Part shown: piece by piece, positions 44,666 through 52,878 of the stretch
How positions within the stretch are numbered: the first letter of the stretch is position 1
Layout: the number at the start of each line of letters is the position of its first letter
Assembly (NCBI RefSeq): GCF_016807185.1
Contig: NZ_JAEVYN010000007.1
Span: 52,029-116,028 of the forward strand
DNA length: 64,000 nt
Origin: Leptolyngbya sp. Cla-17
GTDB taxonomy: Bacteria; Cyanobacteriota; Cyanobacteriia; Leptolyngbyales; Leptolyngbyaceae
Reading direction: 5' to 3'
The notes under the pieces: generated by a model
The model's input: the letters and a program-made list of their open reading frames with translations, nothing else
Told to the model about the DNA's origin: nothing
Database searches by the model: none
Position numbers and translations under genes: made by a program

Positions 44666-44709
44666 GGGGTTGAGCCGACATACGACCAAAAAAGTGCAAC
44701 ATGAGGCTG
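44666..44709 (+). repeat. Partial copy of the 179-bp repeat
   Basis: GGGGTTGAGCCGACATACGA begins a 44-bp stretch matching the start of the repeats at 59608-59786 and 45994-46172 with a few changes. The rest of the repeat is absent here. Confidence 0.65.
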
Positions 44710-45046
44710 TAACTTTTTCCCTGTAGGGGTTTCAGAAAATAGATGATTTAAGCTGTACTGCTGAAACCCTTGAGTAGTAAAGGTTTGGACTACTTTTGAA
44801 CATTGTACTAATCAAAAATCAGTCGTATCCCTCTTGAATCACTTTCGGAAAAGCAAATTTAATCAAAAATGCTGAAGCTTCTATACGGCTTGAGTCTTAG
44901 CATACGCAGCTTATTTCCGATATTTCAAAACATTTGACAATGAAGCGTATATACCAGACAGCAGTCGGTGAAAGACTTTCAGCGTTTTGCCTGGATTTTA
45001 CTTTAACTAGAGTGACATATGAGGGGTATAGCTACAGACAACAGTG

Positions 45047-45600
45047 TTAGGACACAGCATCTTTCAGGACCGACTCCATTGCTTGCCGTAAAGAACTAAA
45101 GCTAGACAAGCTGTTGCGAATACGACTTTTCAGCCAGGCCCAACACTTTTCAATCCGATTGAAATCTGGAGAATAAGCGGGTAAATATAACAACCGACAC
45201 CCTACCGACTCCACCAATTGAGCAACCCGTCCCCCATGATGAAACGTGGCATTGTCGAGAATCAAAACCTTCCCAGGCTTAAGCGTTGGCAGCAAACACG
45301 TTTCTAGCCAGATTTCAAACACGACTCGATTACAAGAGCCGTTCACGGTAAAAGCAGCACTCAGTTGGTGCTCACAGTAAGCCGCAATCATATTGATTCG
45401 TTGAACCCGTCGCCCTGACTTGAGTGCTTCAAATCGCACACCGGGTTCACACCAACCATATCCATAATCCTCTCGCTCATCCATTCCCGATTCATCGATG
45501 TACACCCGGTCGGATAAAGACACTTTGGCTAGCTGCTCTAGGAACTCTGCTCGTTTGTGCTCATCGCGTTCAAGGTAGCCATAGGTCTTTTTTTTCGACT
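45047..45600 (-). CDS. IS630 transposase catalytic part (frameshift product)
   Basis: The catalytic domain reads KKTYGYLERDEHKRAEFLEQL, then VYIDESGMDER (first Asp), LILDNATFHHG (second Asp) and SPDFNRIEKCWAWLK (Glu). It has no start of its own and is reached from the upstream frame through a run of eight A on the minus strand (45588-45595), a standard programmed frameshift. The 45805 start in this frame is out-of-phase sequence and not used. Confidence 0.82.
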
Positions 45601-45924
45601 CAAGCCCAGTTTGTGTAACGCCCTGGAAATTGTGCGAACACTGAGTTGGTCTTGCCACAACTCGACCATTTGCGCTTGGGTTGTGCCCCCATGCTGCTTG
45701 GCAAATTTGGCAAACTTGTCCCAATCGGTGATTTTGCTGGTGGTTCGATGGGGACGAGTTGTTTTGGCTTGGTAGTCTCCAGTTTCCTTCTGTCGCTTCA
45801 GCCATAGATTGATCGTGTTGCGACTGAGTTGAAACACTTGGGCGGCTTCACTCTGCTTCATGCCGTCTAATTGGATGGCATTGATCACCTTTTGTCGCAA
45901 GTCGTAACTGTATGCTTTTGCCAT
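45538..45924 (-). CDS. IS630 transposase N-terminal part
   Basis: ATG 45924 begins MAKAYSYDLRQKVINAI. Two helix-turn-helix units follow (KQSEAAQVFQLSRNTINLWL; TQAQMVELWQDQLSVRTISRAL), ending 128 residues later just past the A8 slip site. It is the DNA-binding half of the transposase above. Confidence 0.85.
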   Translation of the reverse strand: MAKAYSYDLRQKVINAIQLDGMKQSEAAQVFQLSRNTINLWLKRQKETGDYQAKTTRPHRTTSKITDWDKFAKFAKQHGGTTQAQMVELWQDQLSVRTISRALHKLGLSRKKRPMATLNAMSTNEQSS

Positions 45925-45993
45925 AGATGCACTCACCCTCGTAGGATTGGGGATACCTCTCAGTCTATGTCCTATTGGTCCTGGCAATAGCTA

Positions 45994-46172
45994 TACATAG
46001 CCTCTTTTGATGTGGTTTCAATGGCTGAAAGCCCCATTCTCTCGTAGTACTTCTGCCACTCCCACAGAAGTGCTGTTGCTGAGCCTCGCTTCAATAGATT
46101 CTCTAAAACTCAATCCAAATAAGGCTTTCCAGCCTATCTTGCACTTTTTTAGTCGTATATCGGCTCAACCCC
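45994..46172 (-). repeat. 179-bp repeat, copy near the porin
   Basis: It is the inverse of 59608-59786 and nearly identical. The plus sense of the repeat could encode SFRESIEARLSNSTSVGVAEVL followed by RENGAFSH and a stop. Its outer TA was the target of the adjacent IS630. Confidence 0.75.
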
Positions 46173-46252
46173 TTACTGTCCCTTTTAACACTGCAATCCG
46201 CCGTATCTGTATGGGAACCTCAAACTGCTTGACTAGCCTTTATAAACAGTTT

Positions 46253-47800
46253 CTAAAAAGAGAAAGAGGTTCGTAGTACGGTTAGAAAAATGTCCTTGTT
46301 GCCATCGTTGTGGTTGGGTGCGGTGAGCCAAACAATGCCAGGTGTAATGGAAAGATTATCATTAATGGCATGGCGGTAGAAGGCTTCGATATGCAGACCT
46401 GTATTGAGATCTCTGCGGGGTAGTCCGGGGATAAGAGTGCTGGTGCCCGTTAGTTTGGGTTGCATTCCAACGACGATGCCGCCCAAGTTTCCTTTCTTGA
46501 GCAAATCTGGAAAGGCTAGAGTGATTGCCCAGGTCCAGATATCGGCATCGGCTTTGACATCGGTTTTGGTTTCGGCATCAAAGTATGCCGCAAAGCCGCC
46601 AACTTGAAATTTTGGGCTGACCTTAAAGTTAGCTTCAATGCCAAAGGAGTTAGAGGAGACGGCTCTGCCGCCCAGGTTGGAGGCGATACCGCCAGTTCCG
46701 TGGATTAAGCCGTTATCGTTGTAAGCATTGACGTAGGTGAAGGCAAAGGTACCAAAATTAGGGGCGTAGACCAGTTGAGCGAGGGCAGCATAATCCCCAT
46801 TAAACAAGCCATTTCCAGCAGATGGGATGTTTGCCTCGCTGGCAAGATAACCCATTTCCAGCTTGAAATTATTACCTAAGTTGATATTGGCAGCCACTCC
46901 CGTATCAAAACTCAGTCGGTAAATTGGGCTATAGCGTCCAAAGCGGCTGATAGAACCTGTTGCATCATTCAGTAGAGGATTGACAAGATTGTCTAGCACA
47001 TCGATGAAGCCGGAGATTGGACCTGCGCTAACCACGAGTTTGACCCGATCTCCCACAGGAAAGTTGTACAGAATTCTTAGAAAACCGGCATTTGTGGCAT
47101 CAGGACCAGACTGGAAACCCAAGCGCGCTTCATTGCTGGGAGCGGTATCGGTGATCGGTCGCGGTTCGATCGCATTGGTACCCTGGATACGGATGGACAA
47201 TAGATCTCGACCGGTAAAGCTGGTGATAAGGTTCAACCGAGCGCGATCGCTCAGAGTTGTATTGTAGTTATCCTCTTGTCCATTCCCACTGGCACCGCCA
47301 AAGGCATCAGTAACCTGGACAATTGCCTGTCCATATAGCTTCGTTGTCACAGAAAACTGCTGGCTTTCTAGCGTCGCTGTCCGAACTTCCAGACCATCGA
47401 CTCGATCTCGCAGGGTTGCCAGTTCAGCAGCAAACTCTTCTTGCAACTTCTGTAGTGTCAGCAAATCTTCTCGTCTAACAAGATCCGCGATCGCTGCGGT
47501 GGTTAGCTGATTAATTCGATCCATGCAGGCGTTTAACCCGGCGGCAAACTCGGAACGGGTCAGTGCCCGGTTGCCCGTGCGGTTTGGATAGCCAATCATG
47601 CAACCATACCGTTCTGCCAAAGACTGCAATGCCTGAAATGCCCAATCTGTCGGCTTGACATCAGCAAGTTGGGAGACTGAAGTTATCTGATCCAGTTCAG
47701 ATATTTCTTCTGATGCCAACGATTCAGCGACTGCCGCTGTCATCCCGATGGAGAGCAGCAGTGAGGCGATTAGGCAACTTTTCCACAGATTGCGTCTCAT
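46253..47800 (-). CDS. SLH-OprB outer-membrane porin
   Basis: This 515-residue cyanobacterial porin has a signal peptide (1-25), an SLH domain (VSQLADVKPTDWAFQALQSL ... RALTRSEFAAGLNACMDRI, about 42-95), a coiled coil (about 105-150) and a C-terminal OprB-type beta barrel ending in Phe (LRTSFSF). Homologues take up iron and other small solutes. The SLH part binds peptidoglycan. The last strand is intact, so it is functional. A divergent hybrid kinase gene starts 126 bp away. Confidence 0.9.
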   Translation of the reverse strand: MRRNLWKSCLIASLLLSIGMTAAVAESLASEEISELDQITSVSQLADVKPTDWAFQALQSLAERYGCMIGYPNRTGNRALTRSEFAAGLNACMDRINQLTTAAIADLVRREDLLTLQKLQEEFAAELATLRDRVDGLEVRTATLESQQFSVTTKLYGQAIVQVTDAFGGASGNGQEDNYNTTLSDRARLNLITSFTGRDLLSIRIQGTNAIEPRPITDTAPSNEARLGFQSGPDATNAGFLRILYNFPVGDRVKLVVSAGPISGFIDVLDNLVNPLLNDATGSISRFGRYSPIYRLSFDTGVAANINLGNNFKLEMGYLASEANIPSAGNGLFNGDYAALAQLVYAPNFGTFAFTYVNAYNDNGLIHGTGGIASNLGGRAVSSNSFGIEANFKVSPKFQVGGFAAYFDAETKTDVKADADIWTWAITLAFPDLLKKGNLGGIVVGMQPKLTGTSTLIPGLPRRDLNTGLHIEAFYRHAINDNLSITPGIVWLTAPNHNDGNKDIFLTVLRTSFSF

Positions 47801-47926
47801 TGCTTCCCTTTCCTCATAACAGCCTCACTATGGTAGAGGGCAAAATCTATAGAACTTGAAAATTGTTAGCTCTTCACGCCTGATGGGAATGCTTGGTGTG
47901 TCAGCTGCAATCTAACGATAGATTTT

Positions 47927-50749
47927 ATGGATGCTCCAAAGACTCAGCGTTCCAGCGGTCTTCCTTTACGATTGGTGCTGATCGTACCGTTTATTGTGCA
48001 GATTTCGGTTGCCGTGGGGTTAACGGGTTGGCTGTCAATCCGCAACGGACAACGAGCAGTCAACGACGTCGCAAGCCAACTCCGGCGCGAAGTCACCAAC
48101 CGAATTGATAGTGAAGTGCGCCACAGTTTGGCAACAGCCGATACTGTGAACCAGTTGGCAGTGAATGCTCTGCGGCGAGAAGGGGCAGATTTACGGAATG
48201 TGCGCTCGCCGCAAGCAGTGTATTGGGACCATCTGAGAAGTACGAGCGTCATCAGTGGGTTAGGCATTGGGAACACGAGCGGCGATCTTTTTGCGGTTCA
48301 GCGGCGCACTAAGGCGGGGGAAGACATCTATTTCATTGAGTATACCGATATTCCCCTGGGACGACGGTGGCGGAGTAATCAGGTTAATTTAGAGCAGCAA
48401 GTCGTTGATACGTCCCTAGGAGATAAACCGATTGATGGGCGGCAACGAGCCTGGTATAAGGCAGCCGTAGCCGCGCGTGGCGCTGCCTGGAGCAATATTT
48501 ACACCTCGGTCAGCCGATCAGCCGATAAAACCCTTGCTGTCAATGTGGCTCGTCCCATTTATGACAAAAACCAGGAGTTGCTGGCAGTATCAGGAGTCAT
48601 TTTTAACCTGCGGCAGGTGAGCCAATTTCTCAATGGGTTGAAGTTGAGCGAATCTGGACAGATGTTTATTATTGAGCGCAGTGGAGAGCTGGTTGGCACA
48701 TCGGATGCCAAAGATCCCTTCACCCTCAACAATGACAAGGTTGAGCGACTCAAGGCAGTCAACAGTACCAGTCCATTGATTCGCGCTGCTGCCAGTCATC
48801 TCAATCAACAATTTGCTGACCTAAGCAAAATTGAGCAAGCCCAACAACTTGAGTTTTTCATTGATGGCAAGCGGCAATTTTTACAGGTGACCCCGCTATC
48901 TTTTGGCAATGGGATTGATTGGTTGATTGTGGCAGCAGTGCCAGAATCAGACTTTATGGCGCAAATTAATCAAAATACGCAAAATACAATCCTTCTGTGC
49001 TTACTGGCGCTCGGAGTTGCCAGTGGAGTCAGCGTCCTCACCTCCCGCTGGATCAGTGCCCCGATGTCTCGCCTGGGTGCAGCTTCACGAGCGATCGCCG
49101 CTGGCAAACTCGATCAGTCTGTCGATGCAAAAGGAATCCGGGAACTCGAAGTGCTGGGACAATCCTTCAACCAGATGGCAAAGCAACTCAAAGGTTCCTT
49201 TGAAGAACTGGAAACACGGGTTGAGCAACGCACCGCCGAATTGAACGTTGCCAAAGAAGTCGCAGACACCGCCAACCGGGCAAAGAGTGAATTTTTGGCA
49301 AACATGAGCCACGAACTCCGCACGCCCCTGAATGGCATCCTGGGCTATGCCCAAATTCTGCTGCGCGACAAAACAGCCAACCCCAAACAAAAGGATGGCT
49401 TAAGCATCATTCAGCAATGTGGGGATCATCTGCTCAACTTGATCAATGATATCCTCGACCTATCAAAAATTGAAGCTCGCAAACTAGAGCTAAATTCCCA
49501 CGATTTTGACTTCGCGACCTTTCTCCATAGCATTGTCGATATCTGTCGCGTGAAAGCAGAACAAAAGGAAATCACCTTTACCTATGAGCCACTGAATAAG
49601 CTGCCGGCAGCCGTTCACGCAGACGAAAAGCGGCTACGTCAGATTTTGCTCAACCTGATGGGCAATGCGATTAAGTTCACCGATCGCGGGGGTGTCACCT
49701 TCAAAGTCGGTGTGCTGTTAGACAGCAGCAGCATAGCAAAGCCAGATGCAAAGCCAGATGCAGAGCCAGGGAATCATGGGTTGCGTCCATCTGCCCAACC
49801 TGCCACTACCCGAATTCGGTTTCAAGTTGAAGACACGGGTGTAGGGATGACTGCTGAGCAAATTGAGAAAATTTTTACCCCCTTTGAGCAGGTCGGTGAA
49901 AAGCATCGGATGGCAGAAGGGACGGGCTTAGGACTGGCGATTACGCAACAAATTGTGCAACTTATGGACAGCCAGATTCAGGTAGAAAGCATCACTGGGC
50001 AGGGAAGCACGTTCTGGTTTGAGGTAGACCTGGCAGAAGCGGAAAACTGGATTGAGTCCCAAGCCAGCCATTCTGCACTGCATATCACAGGCTACGAAGG
50101 GGAACGGCGATCGCTCCTAGTTGTCGATGACCGTTGGGAAAATCGCTCAGTCTTGGTCAACCTCCTACAACCCCTCGGCTTTGAAATAATTGAAGCCAGT
50201 CATGGGCAAGAAGGGATAGAGCAAGCAATGACGCAGCACCTCGATCTGATCATTACCGACATTGCCATGCCGGTGATGGACGGCTTTAAGATGGTGCGGA
50301 AGCTGCGATCGCTGCCCCAATTCCAGCATGTGCCGATCATCGCCTCCTCTGCCAGTGTCTTCAAAATGGATCGTCAGGAAAGCCAGGAAGCAGGCTGCAC
50401 CGATTTTCTACCCAAGCCTATCCAGGTTGAGGAACTGCTAGAACAATTGGGATGTTATCTGACGCTTTCCTGGATCTACGATTCTGATAGCCCAACACCC
50501 GCTGCATCCAGAGCAACCGTTCCTGAACTGGAGTCGCAGTGGCTTGTGCCTAAGCCCGCAGAACTAGCAGCCCTGTATGCCAGTGCTCGTATTGGTGACA
50601 TCTGGGCAGTGGAAGAGGAAGCCCAACGCATTCAGGCATTGCACCCTGACTACCAGGCATTTGCTACGAAAATTGTGCAGTTGGCACAAGACATGAACGA
50701 GCAAGCCATTCTCAAATTAGTTAAACCCTACGCGGAGCTCGAACAATGA
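47927..50749 (+). CDS. Hybrid histidine kinase (dCACHE-HAMP-HK-REC)
   Basis: The product is 940 residues, with membrane segment 1 (about 18-40), a periplasmic double-Cache sensor (about 45-335), segment 2 (about 350-368) and HAMP (about 370-425). HisKA follows with NMSHELRTPLNGILGYAQIL (His near 463), then HATPase (N box LLNLMGNAIKF, VEDTGVGMT, GTGLGLAIT) and a C-terminal receiver (LIITDIAMPVMDGF, LPKPI). In the HATPase lid loop there is an in-frame 12-bp repeat (AKPDAKPDAEP). Its stop overlaps the next start as ATGA. Confidence 0.9.
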   Translation: MDAPKTQRSSGLPLRLVLIVPFIVQISVAVGLTGWLSIRNGQRAVNDVASQLRREVTNRIDSEVRHSLATADTVNQLAVNALRREGADLRNVRSPQAVYWDHLRSTSVISGLGIGNTSGDLFAVQRRTKAGEDIYFIEYTDIPLGRRWRSNQVNLEQQVVDTSLGDKPIDGRQRAWYKAAVAARGAAWSNIYTSVSRSADKTLAVNVARPIYDKNQELLAVSGVIFNLRQVSQFLNGLKLSESGQMFIIERSGELVGTSDAKDPFTLNNDKVERLKAVNSTSPLIRAAASHLNQQFADLSKIEQAQQLEFFIDGKRQFLQVTPLSFGNGIDWLIVAAVPESDFMAQINQNTQNTILLCLLALGVASGVSVLTSRWISAPMSRLGAASRAIAAGKLDQSVDAKGIRELEVLGQSFNQMAKQLKGSFEELETRVEQRTAELNVAKEVADTANRAKSEFLANMSHELRTPLNGILGYAQILLRDKTANPKQKDGLSIIQQCGDHLLNLINDILDLSKIEARKLELNSHDFDFATFLHSIVDICRVKAEQKEITFTYEPLNKLPAAVHADEKRLRQILLNLMGNAIKFTDRGGVTFKVGVLLDSSSIAKPDAKPDAEPGNHGLRPSAQPATTRIRFQVEDTGVGMTAEQIEKIFTPFEQVGEKHRMAEGTGLGLAITQQIVQLMDSQIQVESITGQGSTFWFEVDLAEAENWIESQASHSALHITGYEGERRSLLVVDDRWENRSVLVNLLQPLGFEIIEASHGQEGIEQAMTQHLDLIITDIAMPVMDGFKMVRKLRSLPQFQHVPIIASSASVFKMDRQESQEAGCTDFLPKPIQVEELLEQLGCYLTLSWIYDSDSPTPAASRATVPELESQWLVPKPAELAALYASARIGDIWAVEEEAQRIQALHPDYQAFATKIVQLAQDMNEQAILKLVKPYAELEQ

Positions 50750-52056
50750 CAATCCCACCCCAGAGCTTAATTCTGGTTGTGGATGATACCCCAACCAATG
50801 CCAAAGTTTTGTTTGATGTCTTAAAAGACGCGGGTTTCCGTGTCCTGTTGGCGCAGACGGGAGAGAGTGCCCTGGAAAAGCTCCAGGTCATCAGTCCAGA
50901 CATAATTTTGTTAGACGTAATGATGCCCGGTATTGATGGTTTTGAGACTTGCCGTCGTCTGAAAGCTTCTGACTCCACAAAAGATATCCCGGTCATTTTC
51001 ATGACCGCTTTATCCGACACCACAAATAAAGTTCAGGGATTTAAGCTGGGCGCGGTAGATTACCTTACCAAACCCTTACAGCAGGAAGAAGTGCTGGCTC
51101 GTGTCAACGCTCATCTCCGCGTCAGGAATCTCAACCAAGAACTCCAACAGTTAAACGAGACGCTGGAACACCAGGTGACTCAACGTACGGAGGAATTGTC
51201 ATCGGCTCTTGCCCAAATTCAACAATCTCAACTACACCTAGTACAGCGTGAAAAGATGTCTGCTTTGGGAGAAATGGTTGCTGGAGTTGCCCATGAAATT
51301 AACAATCCGGTCGGATTCATTGCGGGTAACTTAGCCCCTGCTCTGGAATATGTCAGGGACTTATTTGGTCTGATAGATCTGTATCAACAGAAGTTGCCTG
51401 ATGCTGATGCTGAAATGGAAGCAGCCATTGCAGCCGTTGACCTGGAGTACGTACGGGAAGATTTACCTAAGTTGCTTTCCTCAATGAAGGAGGGTGTAAA
51501 CCGCATTCGCACCATTAGCACCAGTCTGCGATCGTTTTCGCGAGGCGATACAGGGCAAACCAGCGACTTTAACATCCATGAGGGTATTGACAGTACGCTG
51601 ATGATCCTGGGACATCGGCTGAAAGCCACGCCGGATCGCCTGGAGATCAAGATTTACAAAGACTATAGCGACTTACCTGCCGTGAAGTGCTATCCAGGGC
51701 AATTAAACCAAGTATTCATGAACATTTTGAGCAATGCGATCGATGCTCTGGATGAGCGGGATCAATGCCGCACCGTTGAAACAATCAAAACCGATCCCAG
51801 TACAATTCGCATCTGGACTGAAGTGATTAATCAACAGTGGGTGGGCATTCACATTGTCGATAATGGGTCAGGCATGGCTGAGGACACGCGATCGCGCCTG
51901 TTTCAGCCTTTCTTCACAACAAAACCAGTGGGCAAAGGCACAGGCTTGGGCTTATCGATCAGCCACCAAATTGTGGCAGAGAACCATCTCGGCAAACTGC
52001 ATTGTCACTCTACCCTGGGAGAAGGAACAGAATTTGTGATTGAGATTCCGCTTTAA
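50746..52056 (+). CDS. Response-regulator/histidine kinase (REC-HK)
   Basis: This 436-residue cytoplasmic protein has receiver domain 8-125 (ILLDVMMPGIDGF, YLTKPL), a coiled coil, HisKA (GEMVAGVAHEINNPVGFIAGN, His near 183) and HATPase (VDNGSGMAED, GKGTGLGLSISHQIV). It is coupled to the hybrid kinase by the ATGA overlap, so the two act together, probably in a phosphorelay from sensor to REC-HK. It ends IEIPL, complete. Confidence 0.9.
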   Translation: MTIPPQSLILVVDDTPTNAKVLFDVLKDAGFRVLLAQTGESALEKLQVISPDIILLDVMMPGIDGFETCRRLKASDSTKDIPVIFMTALSDTTNKVQGFKLGAVDYLTKPLQQEEVLARVNAHLRVRNLNQELQQLNETLEHQVTQRTEELSSALAQIQQSQLHLVQREKMSALGEMVAGVAHEINNPVGFIAGNLAPALEYVRDLFGLIDLYQQKLPDADAEMEAAIAAVDLEYVREDLPKLLSSMKEGVNRIRTISTSLRSFSRGDTGQTSDFNIHEGIDSTLMILGHRLKATPDRLEIKIYKDYSDLPAVKCYPGQLNQVFMNILSNAIDALDERDQCRTVETIKTDPSTIRIWTEVINQQWVGIHIVDNGSGMAEDTRSRLFQPFFTTKPVGKGTGLGLSISHQIVAENHLGKLHCHSTLGEGTEFVIEIPL

Positions 52057-52131
52057 CTCAACGAAGGCGAGGCAGCGATAGAATTCTTCGGGATTGTAAA
52101 TTAGATTGTGTCAAAGGTCAGAAGTTGAGAT

Positions 52132-52305
52132 CTAATGAAATGCAGGTCGCTTCAAAGTTTTGCCAGATTCCTTATCTTCAAACCACTGCACGGATGCTAG
52201 ATCGTGCCCGTGGCGAATTAGCCATTGCTCAATTTCGGCTTTCTGGCTATCCGTTTTCTGGGTGCGAGAAGAGACCCGAAGATAACACGCGATCAAGGGG
52301 GCCAT
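52132..52305 (-). pseudogene. Serine recombinase N-terminal fragment
   Basis: MAPLIACYLRVSSRTQKTDSQ with WLIRHGHD and WFEDKESGKTLKRPAFH is the start of a resolvase/invertase catalytic domain (YLRVSS contains the nucleophilic Ser). The frame ends at 52132, about a quarter of the way through the protein. Confidence 0.72.
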
Positions 52306-52354
52306 GGTGAGGCGGGAAGAGGATGACAAATAGAGTACAGTTCAAGCGTCTGCA

Positions 52355-52604
52355 TGACTAGCATTGGGGCATTGAACAGTTTTATAGTGCCGTGAAACAG
52401 GTATGCAATATCGAGCGGTTTCACGTCAAAGATCGCGATGCCATCCAGACGCACATCTTTAGTGCCTTGAGAGCGTTTGTTCAACTGGAGTGCAAACGAG
52501 TCGCAGGAGCTATTCTTAAATGGTATGAGGTGAAACGTAACTTATTCAATCCCCTCTTCGCCTCATGCATTCAAGACCAACTGGCACAGTTAGCTGACAT
52601 TTAA
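52355..52604 (+). pseudogene. Transposase C-terminal fragment
   Basis: HWGIEQFYSAVKQVCNIERFHV followed by IFSALRAFVQLECKRVAGA matches the Glu-containing C-terminal end of a DDE (IS4/IS701-like) transposase. Only the last 80 codons remain, and an in-frame stop sits just before them. Confidence 0.68.
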
Positions 52605-52878
52605 TCCACATCTCAGCAATTCTGCCAATGCGTAAGTTCTAATCTATTGTGCTCCTTTAAGGAAAGTAAAGTAGCTTTGCTTTTTATACTAGTGACCTTC
52701 ATTCTTTAGATAGATATAGTGTTTATCATTCAATTGAGTTACGGATAAACGGAATTTTGAGATAATACCCCTACTTCGAGGCTTTCCCCCTTATTAGGCG
52801 GGAACCGCCATAAGAGGAACTTTAGAGGAGGAAATTTAAGGCTGTCTTAGAACACCTTAGCCACGGGAGACAAAGGTC

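Larger units (their letters stand above)
45029..45993 (-). mobile_element. IS630-family element with A8 frameshift site
   Basis: This 965-bp element has ends TAGCTACAG and CAATAGCTA and TA on both flanks (45027-45028, 45994-45995). It is inserted at the TA at the edge of the 179-bp repeat. Confidence 0.88.

Noticed and set aside
45601..45805. Upstream start at 45805 for the second IS630 frame
   Set aside because: That stretch is out of phase with the DNA-binding half of the transposase; the catalytic part is entered by frameshift at the A8 run.
49718..49800. Phase-variable repeat in the first hybrid kinase
   Set aside because: The imperfect repeat is 12 bp, a multiple of three, so copy changes would keep the frame.
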